Assembly: GCF_023109675.1 (NCBI RefSeq)
Contig: NZ_JALDUR010000006.1
Span: forward strand, 62,001 to 126,000
Source: Streptococcus parasanguinis
GTDB lineage: Bacteria > Bacillota > Bacilli > Lactobacillales > Streptococcaceae
DNA length: 64,000 nucleotides
Reading direction: 5' to 3'
The position numbers and the translations under genes were made by a program. Within the stretch, counting starts at the first letter, position 1; every line of letters starts with the position of its first letter. Shown one piece after another: positions 1 to 8,650 of this stretch. The notes under the pieces are model-generated. The model did not search any database. It saw nothing but the letters and a program-made list of their open reading frames with translations, and was not told the DNA's origin.

Positions 1-571
1 TGCGTTTGATCGCTTCTGGCATCGTTGCTGAAAAGAGCAAGGTTTGACGTGTTTCTGGAACACGGCTAATGATAGCTTCGATATCTTCCAAAAAGCCCAT
101 ATTGAGCATTTCATCTGCTTCATCCAAGATCAAGGTTTCAATATGATCGAGTTTCAAGGCCTTGCGCTTGATCAAATCTAGCAAGCGTCCAGGGGTTCCC
201 ACAACGATATGAGCACCTGACTTCAAGGCTTTGATTTGCTTTTCGATGCTTGATCCACCATAGACAGAGCGGACTTTGACACCCTTGCTTCGTCCAAAAC
301 GGAAGAGTTCTTCCTGACTTTGAACCGCCAACTCACGCGTCGGTGCAATAACAAGGGCTTGGATTACTGTGTTATCGACATCAATCTTCTCCAAAGTTGG
401 AAGACCGAAAGCAGCCGTTTTACCGGTCCCTGTTTGCGCTTGACCAATGACATCTTTTCCTTCAAGGGCCAAAGGAATGGTTTGTTCTTGGATGGGGCTT
501 GCTTCTACAAAGCCAGCTTTTTCGATTTCTGCTAATAATTCAGCAGATAAGTTAAATTCATTGAATTTCAA
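1..571 (-). CDS. cshA: DEAD-box RNA helicase CshA, 5' part (runs off the window)
   Basis: ATP-dependent RNA helicase; CshA in Gram-positives works in mRNA turnover and ribosome assembly. The first 190 residues are visible and hold the Q motif (about 24-30), Walker A AQTGTGKT (45-52), PTREL (78-82), TPGR (126-129), DEAD (150-153) and SAT (181-183); the C-terminal helicase lobe lies beyond position 1. The start chosen is a TTG at 569-571 because the family N-terminus begins M-K-F-N-E there and a purine-rich AGAAAG-type ribosome site sits just upstream. A rare start codon on a weak site suggests controlled translation. Family assignment is firm; the CshA subtype rests on my memory of the streptococcal protein. 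Confidence 0.93.
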   Translation of the reverse strand, partial: MKFNEFNLSAELLAEIEKAGFVEASPIQEQTIPLALEGKDVIGQAQTGTGKTAAFGLPTLEKIDVDNTVIQALVIAPTRELAVQSQEELFRFGRSKGVKVRSVYGGSSIEKQIKALKSGAHIVVGTPGRLLDLIKRKALKLDHIETLILDEADEMLNMGFLEDIEAIISRVPETRQTLLFSATMPEAIKR

Positions 572-586
572 TTCTTTCTTCTTTCT

Positions 587-609
587 AAAAAGTGGTGCGA
601 AGCCACTTT
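587..609 (-). terminator. Terminator-like hairpin in the cshA leader (possible attenuator)
   Basis: On the minus strand AAAGTGG and CCACTTT form a 7-bp stem with a short loop, followed by a run of five T, ending about 15 nt before the cshA start. Upstream leader segments repeat TGCGAA and TTCGCA blocks that could pair with the loop, so alternative folds are possible. Regulation is inferred. Confidence 0.5.
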
Positions 610-882
610 ATCACACTTCTTTTCAATGCGAAAACGCACTGATTGCATAGGAAGTCTCCTTCCCGGTTACCTGTCGCAAGACTCATCTAAAGGAAAACCC
701 AATCGTTTTTTTATGGAATTCCCTTCTGCGAAAAATGTTTTCGCACTAGCGGATTTGGTTGATTAAAGTCGTTTTCCAAACGAAAAGACACCAAGATCCT
801 CCTTGTGGGAGATTGACCAACATTCCTTTTCTAATTGTTCCATCTCACCAGCATTTCTCTCATACAAGTTTGCAACTTATCT

Positions 883-891
883 AGTATAACA
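883..891 (-). promoter_or_regulatory. Extended -10 promoter, probable cshA promoter
   Basis: On the minus strand the sequence reads TGTTATACT, an extended -10 (TG, one base, TATACT). No good -35 lies at the usual distance. Transcription from here would give cshA a leader of about 300 nt, which holds several hairpins (for example an 8-bp TGCGAAAA stem near 728-746). Confidence 0.55.
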
Positions 892-1073
892 CAATGGACG
901 ACCAAATGATAGTCAAAGGAGAATAATTTTATTTTTTAGGAAAAATTTTTAAAAACTTGAAAATAGTCAAGAGGGCAGTTTCCCCTAGATTTAGCTGACT
1001 TTCTTCTGACACCGTTCAAGAATCCCTTTAAATAGGAGTATAAAAACTTCGGAAAAACTTTTTTTGGTAGTTC

Positions 1074-1102
1074 TTGCGTTTTTACAAATAAATATGTATA
1101 AT
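1074..1102 (+). promoter_or_regulatory. Sigma-A promoter for the plus-strand small RNA
   Basis: TTGCGT at 1074-1079, 17-bp spacer, consensus TATAAT at 1097-1102. No protein gene follows on this strand before the terminator at 1330-1361. Confidence 0.75.
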
Positions 1103-1108
1103 ACAGTT

Positions 1109-1361
1109 AGTATCTAAAATATTTCTGTATAAAGAAATAGGATCATTTTATCTGATTCAACGATTTATTCTACGTTCTGATTTATTTAGAACCACTCAGT
1201 ACTATTAAATCTACTCCTACTATTTCCAAGAAGATTTTGTACAGTCAATGAACTATTCACACTGCCCCTTCTTTGGAGAGGAGGGCAGGTGTCTAGATGG
1301 TTCCTATTTCTCAGATTATTCTAGATACGAAGAGGCTCGGATTTCTCCAAGCCTCTTTTTT
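1109..1361 (+). ncRNA. Structured small RNA of about 250 nt, family not recognised
   Basis: A strong promoter and a T-tract terminator bracket a stretch without a convincing ORF. The ends pair: GTATCTA (1110-1116) with TAGATAC (1322-1328), and ten bases AGAAATAGGA (1133-1142) with 1302-1311. Inside the closing stem are three hairpins: GTTCT/AGAAC (1174-1178, 1188-1192); GTAC plus AAATCT with AGATTT plus GTAC (1199-1212, 1232-1242); and ACAC-TGCCC with GGGCA-GGTGT (1259-1267, 1283-1292). Paired ends recall 6S RNA, but the multibranched interior is not a clear 6S shape, so the family is left open. The RNA is convergent with corA and its terminator overlaps the corA stop codon. Confidence 0.7.
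1330..1361 (+). terminator. Intrinsic terminator of the small RNA
   Basis: AAGAGGCT pairs with AGCCTCTT and is followed by a T run on the plus strand. The minus-strand side has no T run, so it serves plus-strand transcription. Confidence 0.8.
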
Positions 1362-2268
1362 ATCTTTGTTTCACAATCCACCGCATAAACTTTCCCAAAA
1401 TGAGCCATAATATAAAGCTACATACGGATACATAAATCCAAGCATTGGGATCCTTTGTCATAGGAAGAGGGATATTCATTCCAAAGAAACCGGTGATAAC
1501 GGCTAAAACCGCCAACAAGGCTTCAAAGATGGTTAGGGTTGTCAAGTTGTCATTCAAGTTGTTGTTTAGGATATTGTTGTAAGATCCTGACAACTGTTGC
1601 AAGACATTGGAAATCAACTCAGTCATCGAAACCAACTGACGCGCTTCGATCATGGCATCATCAAACTGCTCTTTTTCAACATCATTCATCCTGCGATAAA
1701 TGGCATGCGCTTTAATATGTTCTAGCAACATCCGATTTTGCTTGGCTGCTGCGACCAGATACACCATACCGGTCTCAAGGTCAGACAGGGCATAAAGATT
1801 CTTGGTCGTCGTTGTCTTTCGAAGCAAACGATTGAGTTCATCCTTGTGCTTATCTAAGCGATCAATAATCGGATAATAAGCATTACTGATCATTTCAAGA
1901 CCTGCAAAAAGCAACTTATAGATCGACAACTCCCCATGGCTTTCCAAATAGCGAACCATTTGTTCAATGATATAGGCATTGTCCTGGTTACTGATGGTCA
2001 CGAGTCGCGTATCTTGAACGATAAAGGTCATAGGGATGGTTTCGTAGTATTCCTTGTCCTTTTCTAAATCCAATACATTGTAGATAAATGTGATCGTACC
2101 GTTTTCTCGATTATAATCCATATGGGCACGTTCGTTCTTATCCATCGCGTACTCAATGGTTTCTTTGTCAATCTCGTATTTTTTATAAAGATATGAGTTT
2201 TCAGCAATCATATCCGAGTCGATATTGATCCATTTCCGATCTTGACCCAATTGTTTTTCGATAAACAT
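1360..2268 (-). CDS. corA: CorA-family magnesium transporter
   Basis: Divalent-cation channel of the inner membrane, family role Mg2+ uptake. The 302-aa protein has a long soluble cytoplasmic N-terminal part, then two C-terminal membrane helices; the signature G-M-N lies at about 263-265, at the end of the first helix. A ribosome site (AAAGGAGA) precedes the ATG. It is separated by about 40 bp from the PH-domain gene upstream and could share its transcript. Cobalt or nickel transport is possible within the family; Mg2+ is the default inference. Confidence 0.9.
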   Translation of the reverse strand: MFIEKQLGQDRKWINIDSDMIAENSYLYKKYEIDKETIEYAMDKNERAHMDYNRENGTITFIYNVLDLEKDKEYYETIPMTFIVQDTRLVTISNQDNAYIIEQMVRYLESHGELSIYKLLFAGLEMISNAYYPIIDRLDKHKDELNRLLRKTTTTKNLYALSDLETGMVYLVAAAKQNRMLLEHIKAHAIYRRMNDVEKEQFDDAMIEARQLVSMTELISNVLQQLSGSYNNILNNNLNDNLTTLTIFEALLAVLAVITGFFGMNIPLPMTKDPNAWIYVSVCSFILWLILGKFMRWIVKQR

Positions 2269-2309
2269 TCCGTCTCCTTTCTCAACTGTTCTCTATCAAA
2301 ATGATATTT

Positions 2310-2690
2310 TTATTTAAAAACTGCACTGGCTAATGCTTGCTGGATTTCAATGACGCTGCTGTCACTCTTGAATTGTAAAACTTCTGAAGGCTCGACTGCA
2401 GAAGAGACCCAGATTTTTAATTCGGCATCCAAATCAAAATGACCGGAAGTTTCGACTGAAAATCGAGAGATCGAGCGATAAGGAAGGGATTTGTAGGACG
2501 TTTTCTTCCCTGTTACTCCTTGTTTATCTACCAAGATCAAACGAAACTCAGTAAAGACGATTAAATCACGAATCAAGCTAAAAGCAAGCGTCACTTGCTC
2601 TCCCGGCACCAAGATATCTTCCAGATCTCTTTCTACCTTATCGACATTTTTTTGAGAGGCATTGCCCATCAAACCACTTAATAATCCCAT
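2310..2690 (-). CDS. PH-domain protein (bacterial PH / YvbH-like family)
   Basis: Small cytoplasmic protein of about 126 aa matching the bacterial pleckstrin-homology fold family: a short N-terminal helix, then alternating strands (residues about 30-100, with a V-F-T-E-F-R-L segment) and a C-terminal helix. Function is unknown in this family; lipid or protein binding is only inferred from the fold. Two ATGs are adjacent; the second gives better spacing to AAAGGAG and is used here. It lies between prfC and corA on the same strand. Confidence 0.8.
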   Translation of the reverse strand: MGLLSGLMGNASQKNVDKVERDLEDILVPGEQVTLAFSLIRDLIVFTEFRLILVDKQGVTGKKTSYKSLPYRSISRFSVETSGHFDLDAELKIWVSSAVEPSEVLQFKSDSSVIEIQQALASAVFK

Positions 2691-2769
2691 CATTTCTCCT
2701 TTGCAAGCGAAAACGGATAGGTTTCCATTTTCGTATTTCTATTTTCTAAGATAGATTTAGAATTGTTTC

Positions 2770-4317
2770 TTAACCCATTTTTTCTTCCAGCTCAACCTCT
2801 GGATACTTATCCGCAAACCAACGGAGGGCAAAGTCGTTTTCAAAGAGGAAAACAGGCTGGTCAAAGCGATCTTTGGCCAGGATGTTTCGGCTTGAAGACA
2901 TACGCTCATCCAGATCTTCAGGTTTGATCCAGCGAACCGTCTTTTTGCCCATTGGGCTCATGACCACTTCGGCATTGTATTCATTTTCCATCCGGTGCTT
3001 AAAGACTTCAAACTGAAGTTGACCAACAGCACCAAGCATGTATTCACCTGTTTGGTAGTTGGTATAGAGCTGAATAGCTCCTTCTTGCACCAATTGCTCA
3101 ATCCCTTTGTGGAAGGATTTTTGCTTCATGACGTTCTTAGCTGACACTTTCATGAAGATTTCAGGCGTAAAGGTTGGCAGTGGTTCAAATTCAAACTTGT
3201 TTTTGCCCACTGTCAAAGTATCTCCAACCTGATAAGTCCCGGTATCGTAAACCCCGATGATGTCTCCTGCTACAGCATTGCTGACATTTTCACGGCTTTC
3301 AGCCATAAATTGAGTCACGTTAGATAACTTAGCGCCCTTACCAGTACGAGGCAGGTTGACGCTCATCCCACGCTCAAATTCGCCAGATACGATCCGCACA
3401 AAGGCGATCCGGTCGCGGTGACGAGGGTCCATATTGGCTTGGATTTTAAAGACAAAGCCTGAGAAATCCTTGTCATAAGGATCGACAAGTTCTCCATCTG
3501 TCTTCTTGTGGCCGTGTGGTTCCGGAGCAAACTTGAGGAAGGTTTCCAAGAAAGTCTGTACTCCAAAATTGGTTAAGGCTGAGCCGAAGAAGACGGGAGT
3601 CAATTCACCCGCAAGGATGGCTTCTTCAGAAAAGTCATTTCCTGCTTCTTGCAAGAGTTCGATGTCGTCTTTTACTTGCTCGTAGAAAGGGTTGTTAGCA
3701 AAAAGCTTGTCTCCGTCTTCTAGACTAGCAAAACGCTCGTCTCCTTTATAGAGTTCCAAACGTTGGTTATAAAGGTCATAGAGTCCCTCAAAGGCTTTCC
3801 CCATCCCAATCGGCCAGTTCATTGGGTAACTCGCGATGCCCAAGACTTCTTCCAATTCTTGTAAGAGGTCCAGTGGCTCACGACCGTCACGGTCCAGCTT
3901 ATTCATAAAGGTAAAGACGGGAATGCCACGGTGTTTCACAACCTCAAACAATTTCTTGGTTTGGGCCTCAATCCCTTTGGCAGAGTCCACCACCATGACG
4001 GCAGCGTCCACCGCCATCAAGGTCCGATAAGTATCTTCTGAAAAGTCTTCGTGCCCTGGGGTATCAAGGATATTAACCCGTTTGCCATCATAGTCGAACT
4101 GCATAACAGATGAGGTTACCGAAATCCCACGTTGCTTCTCGATATCCATCCAGTCAGATTTAGCAAAGTTTCCTGTTTTCTTCCCTTTGACGGTACCGGC
4201 TTCCCGAATCTCTCCTCCAAAGTAGAGCAACTGCTCTGTAATCGTCGTTTTACCAGCATCCGGGTGGGAGATAATGGCAAAAGTACGGCGTTTTTTAATT
4301 TCTTCTTGTACGTTCAT
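2770..4317 (-). CDS. prfC: Peptide chain release factor 3
   Basis: Translational GTPase that removes RF1/RF2 from the ribosome after peptide release. At 515 aa it is normal length. The G domain shows SHPDAGKTT near residue 17, the switch region [18 protein letters not shown] near 84 and NKLDRD near 139, followed by domain II and III segments typical of RF3. An AGGAAT ribosome site precedes the ATG. It is flanked by the DUF2207 gene upstream and the PH-domain gene downstream. Confidence 0.95.
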   Translation of the reverse strand: MNVQEEIKKRRTFAIISHPDAGKTTITEQLLYFGGEIREAGTVKGKKTGNFAKSDWMDIEKQRGISVTSSVMQFDYDGKRVNILDTPGHEDFSEDTYRTLMAVDAAVMVVDSAKGIEAQTKKLFEVVKHRGIPVFTFMNKLDRDGREPLDLLQELEEVLGIASYPMNWPIGMGKAFEGLYDLYNQRLELYKGDERFASLEDGDKLFANNPFYEQVKDDIELLQEAGNDFSEEAILAGELTPVFFGSALTNFGVQTFLETFLKFAPEPHGHKKTDGELVDPYDKDFSGFVFKIQANMDPRHRDRIAFVRIVSGEFERGMSVNLPRTGKGAKLSNVTQFMAESRENVSNAVAGDIIGVYDTGTYQVGDTLTVGKNKFEFEPLPTFTPEIFMKVSAKNVMKQKSFHKGIEQLVQEGAIQLYTNYQTGEYMLGAVGQLQFEVFKHRMENEYNAEVVMSPMGKKTVRWIKPEDLDERMSSSRNILAKDRFDQPVFLFENDFALRWFADKYPEVELEEKMG

Positions 4318-4501
4318 ATTCCTAATTCTTTCTCTTTTTATTTTCTGATAAATTTACAAATTCATCTTTACATCGGATCTCTCCTCAATTTCTCTATCTT
4401 TTCTATTATAGCGAAAAGAGGCACTTTTTTCAACGATGGATCTTTTTGGGGACGCAAAGAAAGACCGAAATCCGTAGATTCTAGTCTTCTTTTCACGGCT
4501 A

Positions 4502-6427
4502 TCAAAAGGCACCAAATCCTCCGCCACCGCCACCATCAGAGAAGCCACCGCCGTCAAAGCCGCCACTGCCATCTGAAGAGTTAATAGAGAAGCTTGAAAC
4601 ACTATAGGAATCATCTGCATAGTTCATCAAGGTAGAGCCGTCTAGGAAAGTATTTGGGGAGGTTGTTAGCCAAAGAACAGTGTCCCAGTCTTCATATGGT
4701 AAGGAAATCTGATGATTTTGGAGTACCTGGCTCACTTTTTTTGCTTGGCCATACAGGGTTGCATAGACTAAGATGCGATTCCATAGGATGACACTCTCAA
4801 GTTCTGCTTGGTTGAAATTTGGAATACTTTCGATCATATTTCGAAAGGCCATCCATTGGAATTGTGCATCCAAGTTCTCTAAGGATTGTAGATGATCTTC
4901 ACGGATTTTCACAACAATATAAAATGGAATGAATAACAAAACCAAAAGTAAAATAATCCAAAAATAGAATGAAGATAGGTGTGATCCAAATCCAAGAGAT
5001 AAGAAACACATGCTCACAAATAAGATCAGTAAGAGCCAAAAATGTAAGGCGCAGCCTGTTTTAGAAAAAGCTTCTTCTTTTTCAGATAAGTCTCTAAAAT
5101 AAGAAGGCAATCCTAATTTTGCAATTTCCTTTTCTACCCCTTTTGACAATTGCTGGGCATCCTTTTTTAAAAGGGATTGAACGGCACTTCCGACTTTTCG
5201 AATACGGTCTCGTTGTGTGTCTGATTTAGCAGCTCGAAAATCTTTTTTTAAGGCTGCTTTGTCGATTTTATACCTTGAAAATACTTCACTGATACTGATT
5301 TCAGATTCTTGATCAAAGATCATTTCAATAAACTTCAATTCAAAATCAGCCAAGCCTTCATAATGGAGACAGGTCAAGGTTTCCCCATTTTCATTCCTAG
5401 TCAAACGAAGATTTCCTCGATCAATGAGATCCAATATAGTTGCTTGGATGAGATGATTGAATGTTAATGGTCCTTTCTCTCTAGATATCACCATCCGTTC
5501 AAAATCAAGTTGATATAGTGCCTTAGCTAGGACAAGAGGAGGTAAATTCTGTGGTGGTTCGTATAATCGTACTCCTTTTGAAATTCGACGAGTTCTGGTA
5601 CTGATAAAATACCGGATCCAGGGAATGAAAGCTAAGATAAATAAAAGAATCGATACAATTGGAACGACCTTGAGTAGAAGGGTCCGATAAAAGAATGTTT
5701 TTTGTTCAATGGATTTCTCTTTTTTGAGAAATTTCTCTTTTCCATTTCCCTTGTTAATCTCATTTGCTTGGTCTCGACGCAAGGCCTCTGTCATTGGCCA
5801 ATAGGCATGCAGTTCGAGCTTACCATTTTTGGGAAAATCCTTTGTCCAAATATGATAACCAGTTGCAGTCCGTTCGACTTGGGCTGGTGGATTAAAGTAA
5901 CCAGTATGGGCATACAGTTTTCCCTGCTTGGCATCCAAGCCATCCACATAAAAATCTAATTTCGCGACTTTCTCATCTCCATCTGAAATAGGAAACCAAT
6001 TCAGTTCTGCAATATCCTTGTAGAAAGTCAAGAGATGATCAATCTTCCATTTTACTTTGATCTTGACCGTTCCTCCGACGATACGGGCATTGTATATTTT
6101 TAATTGACGGCCATCTTCCAGGTCTGTTTCCTCTACACGAATCTCTCGTTTTTCCCCATCCACATAGGCTTCCACCTCAGGATTACGATGAATCTTAAAC
6201 CCTTTTGGAAGAGGATCTGCGCTTCCTAGAGTCACATATTGACCATGATAGCCTGTCTGAAACTGATAGGTGATCTCTTGTGTAAATGTTGCCTGGCTAT
6301 CTTCCTGCAATTGGAGGTGTCCTACATAGGATTCAATCGAATAGCGAACTTCTTCATCCGCATGTGCTGTCGTTATTGTACAAAACAAACTCCAAACGAG
6401 GGAGATCATTAGCAAGAAACGCTTCAT
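4502..6427 (-). CDS. DUF2207 membrane protein
   Basis: A 641-aa membrane protein: N-terminal signal peptide (about 1-23), an extracytoplasmic beta-rich DUF2207 domain (about 25-215), a membrane helix near 250-270, a cytoplasmic region, two more hydrophobic segments near 465-510, and a low-complexity tail rich in Gly, Ser and Asp ending G-F-G-A-F. The Gly-rich tail is typical of this family. Function is unknown; an envelope role is inferred from topology. It is followed by prfC after about 180 bp. Confidence 0.85.
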   Translation of the reverse strand: MKRFLLMISLVWSLFCTITTAHADEEVRYSIESYVGHLQLQEDSQATFTQEITYQFQTGYHGQYVTLGSADPLPKGFKIHRNPEVEAYVDGEKREIRVEETDLEDGRQLKIYNARIVGGTVKIKVKWKIDHLLTFYKDIAELNWFPISDGDEKVAKLDFYVDGLDAKQGKLYAHTGYFNPPAQVERTATGYHIWTKDFPKNGKLELHAYWPMTEALRRDQANEINKGNGKEKFLKKEKSIEQKTFFYRTLLLKVVPIVSILLFILAFIPWIRYFISTRTRRISKGVRLYEPPQNLPPLVLAKALYQLDFERMVISREKGPLTFNHLIQATILDLIDRGNLRLTRNENGETLTCLHYEGLADFELKFIEMIFDQESEISISEVFSRYKIDKAALKKDFRAAKSDTQRDRIRKVGSAVQSLLKKDAQQLSKGVEKEIAKLGLPSYFRDLSEKEEAFSKTGCALHFWLLLILFVSMCFLSLGFGSHLSSFYFWIILLLVLLFIPFYIVVKIREDHLQSLENLDAQFQWMAFRNMIESIPNFNQAELESVILWNRILVYATLYGQAKKVSQVLQNHQISLPYEDWDTVLWLTTSPNTFLDGSTLMNYADDSYSVSSFSINSSDGSGGFDGGGFSDGGGGGGFGAF

Positions 6428-6485
6428 ATATTCTCCTTTGATATAAAACAGGGTTGAGACAGAGATGCCCCAACCTTTATACTGG

Positions 6486-7166
6486 TTATTTTCTCACTTT
6501 TACCCGCTCACTTCTACGATTGAAGATCTGATTAAAGAGTAATAAAGCAAGGGCTAAAATACTAGATACAACCAGGTAGTTGAGCCAGACTTTATCCCCT
6601 CTCATAATCGGAGGGCGGGCCATCAAACCATAATTACCTCCCGTCAATTGATTGACTCCAACCAGAAATAAATCTAAAACAAAGGTATAGAGAACAATCT
6701 GACTATTTTTTAAGAGGTTTCGATCATACCATCTCAAGAGATAAATCAAGGAATTGATCAGGAGACAGTAATGTCCGAGGAGGAAAGAAAAGCTCGTAAT
6801 ATGAGGGAAAGTGTAGGGGTCAAAGACTGGATAGCCCAAAGCAAAGATGGCTCCACTCACTCCCATCAAGGCAAAGAACTGTTTGCTTTTCCATCTGTCT
6901 GGTAAAAACAAGACCGCAAACATAGCCAAGCGACAGTGATAAAAAGGCAGGCTATTGGACCAAGGAATGTGGTAGGCAAAATACCAAAGATACAAGCAAA
7001 TTAACTGGAAGCCTTGTAAGTATTGAAAGCATTTGCGAAATTGCTCATTCTGATAATAGCGAAGTGACATCATGATCGCTGTCACAATTAACAAGACCAT
7101 CACACTATACCAAAGTGCTGAGATTGCTGGTGGTGCTGTTGATTCTGTGGTAAAAAAATGATGCAT
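6486..7166 (-). CDS. TIGR02206 (YwaF-like) membrane protein, paralogue 3
   Basis: A 226-aa hydrophobic protein with about six predicted membrane helices. Family hallmarks shared with the next two genes are the N-terminal F-F-T-x-x-S/T-A-P-P, the L-P-F-Y-H-C-R-L/M-A-M block, the F-P-H-I/V-T/S block and the G-x-Y-G-x-M/L-x-R-P-P block. Function is unknown. It is the last and most diverged of three tandem copies read in one direction. Confidence 0.85.
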   Translation of the reverse strand: MHHFFTTESTAPPAISALWYSVMVLLIVTAIMMSLRYYQNEQFRKCFQYLQGFQLICLYLWYFAYHIPWSNSLPFYHCRLAMFAVLFLPDRWKSKQFFALMGVSGAIFALGYPVFDPYTFPHITSFSFLLGHYCLLINSLIYLLRWYDRNLLKNSQIVLYTFVLDLFLVGVNQLTGGNYGLMARPPIMRGDKVWLNYLVVSSILALALLLFNQIFNRRSERVKVRK

Positions 7167-7180
7167 AAAATCTCCTTAGT

Positions 7181-7867
7181 TTAAACAGATTCAGGTATTC
7201 TTCTTTTCTTACTGTACTGAACGATCGTATTGATGAAAATCAGTGTCCCCGTCATGAGAACTGTCACGATCAAATAGTTGAACACAAGGCCATGGTCACC
7301 GATCACAGGAGGCCGACGCATAAAGCCGTAGTTTCCACCTGTTGCGAGATTCGCAAGCTGAATAATGGCATTGATCCCAAAAGTCATCTGACAGATTTTC
7401 CAAACAGCCCCTTCTTCCACCTGGTAGGATTGAACCAGATAGATCAAACAGTTGGCCAAGAGAGCCCAGTGACCAAAGACATTGTTGATCGAAGATACGT
7501 GAGGAAAAGGGTAGGGATAAAAAACAGGATGAACCAAGGCCATAATGGAGCCAAAGACTCCCACGAGGGCAAAATATTGTTTGAAGCTGCCCTTGGGAGC
7601 CAAAAGAATGATCCACATGGCCATCCGACTATGATAGAAGGGAAGACTCTCTGAAAGAGGCAAGCGAGCAGCTAGATACCAAGAGTTGATAATGAGCAAC
7701 TGGATCAACTGCCCCCAATACCAAAAGTTTTGATAGCCTTTAGAATGAGCAAATCGAATGGACAGAACTCCCACTACCACCAATGAAGTCGGCAATAAGA
7801 AATACCAGACCCCCAATTGAGGAGGGGCCGTTGGTTGACTGGTGAAAAATAAGTCCCAAAGTGTCAT
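7181..7867 (-). CDS. TIGR02206 (YwaF-like) membrane protein, paralogue 2
   Basis: A 228-aa multi-pass membrane protein of the same family as its neighbours, opening M-T-L-W-D-L-x-F-T like paralogue 1. It has the L-P-F-Y-H-S-R-M-A-M block and the G-N-Y-G-F-M-R-R-P-P block. Spacing to both neighbours is under 30 bp, consistent with one transcript. Function is unknown. Confidence 0.85.
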   Translation of the reverse strand: MTLWDLFFTSQPTAPPQLGVWYFLLPTSLVVVGVLSIRFAHSKGYQNFWYWGQLIQLLIINSWYLAARLPLSESLPFYHSRMAMWIILLAPKGSFKQYFALVGVFGSIMALVHPVFYPYPFPHVSSINNVFGHWALLANCLIYLVQSYQVEEGAVWKICQMTFGINAIIQLANLATGGNYGFMRRPPVIGDHGLVFNYLIVTVLMTGTLIFINTIVQYSKKRRIPESV

Positions 7868-7892
7868 GATTTCTTTCCCTTATCTGCTCTTT

Positions 7893-8594
7893 TTATTCTG
7901 AACGCGAAACTATATTCTCTTCGACCATCTTGTATTTGTATTTATAGCGTTGATTGACCAAGCAAATACCGGCCACCATCACGATGCTGACCAAGAGGTA
8001 GTTCAAAAGAGCACCGTGGTCTCCAATGATTGGTGGACGCTTTAAGAAGCCGTAATCTCCACTGGTCAAAAGGTTGACCAAAAAGATGACTGCATTCATT
8101 CCAAAAGTGATCTTAACAATTCGTAAGCTGTCTTGTTTTTCCGACTGATAAAAATCTTGCAGGTAAATCAAACTATTGGCAAACAAGGCCCAGTGACTAA
8201 AAATCAGATTGAGCACGGTAATATGGGGGAATGGGAAGGGGTCAAAGGCTGGATAAACCAAGGCCGCAATGGATCCTAGAACTCCCAACAAGGCAAAATA
8301 TTGCTTGATATAGGTTCCTCTCGGAGCAAAGAGTATTGCAAGCATGGCCAAGCGACAATGATAAAAAGGCAAATTATCTGTCAAAGGCATGTGGGCTAGA
8401 ATATACCAAGCATTGATGGTCAAAACTTGAATCAATTGTGCCCAGTACCAAAAGCGCTGGTAGCTTTTTGACTGCGCATATTTGATAGAAAAGTAGCCAA
8501 CCACCAACAAGGAAACTGGTAGGAAAAAGTACCAGAGTCCAAACTCAGGCGGGGCTGATTTTTGGTTCGTAAACAATAAATCCCAAAGTGTCAT
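7893..8594 (-). CDS. TIGR02206 (YwaF-like) membrane protein, paralogue 1
   Basis: A 233-aa multi-pass membrane protein, first of the tandem trio. It carries the L-P-F-Y-H-C-R-L-A-M motif and G-D-Y-G-F-L-K-R-P-P. It starts about 55 bp after the murF stop, so it may be expressed with or from just after murF. No function is established for the family. Confidence 0.85.
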   Translation of the reverse strand: MTLWDLLFTNQKSAPPEFGLWYFFLPVSLLVVGYFSIKYAQSKSYQRFWYWAQLIQVLTINAWYILAHMPLTDNLPFYHCRLAMLAILFAPRGTYIKQYFALLGVLGSIAALVYPAFDPFPFPHITVLNLIFSHWALFANSLIYLQDFYQSEKQDSLRIVKITFGMNAVIFLVNLLTSGDYGFLKRPPIIGDHGALLNYLLVSIVMVAGICLVNQRYKYKYKMVEENIVSRSE

Positions 8595-8650
8595 TTTTAT
8601 ATCCCTTTAGTTTATAGTAGCCTATTTTTGTATAACTTCCTTCACATTTG

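Noticed and set aside
1109..1361. T-box or riboswitch leader
   Set aside because: It ends in a terminator with no plus-strand gene behind it.
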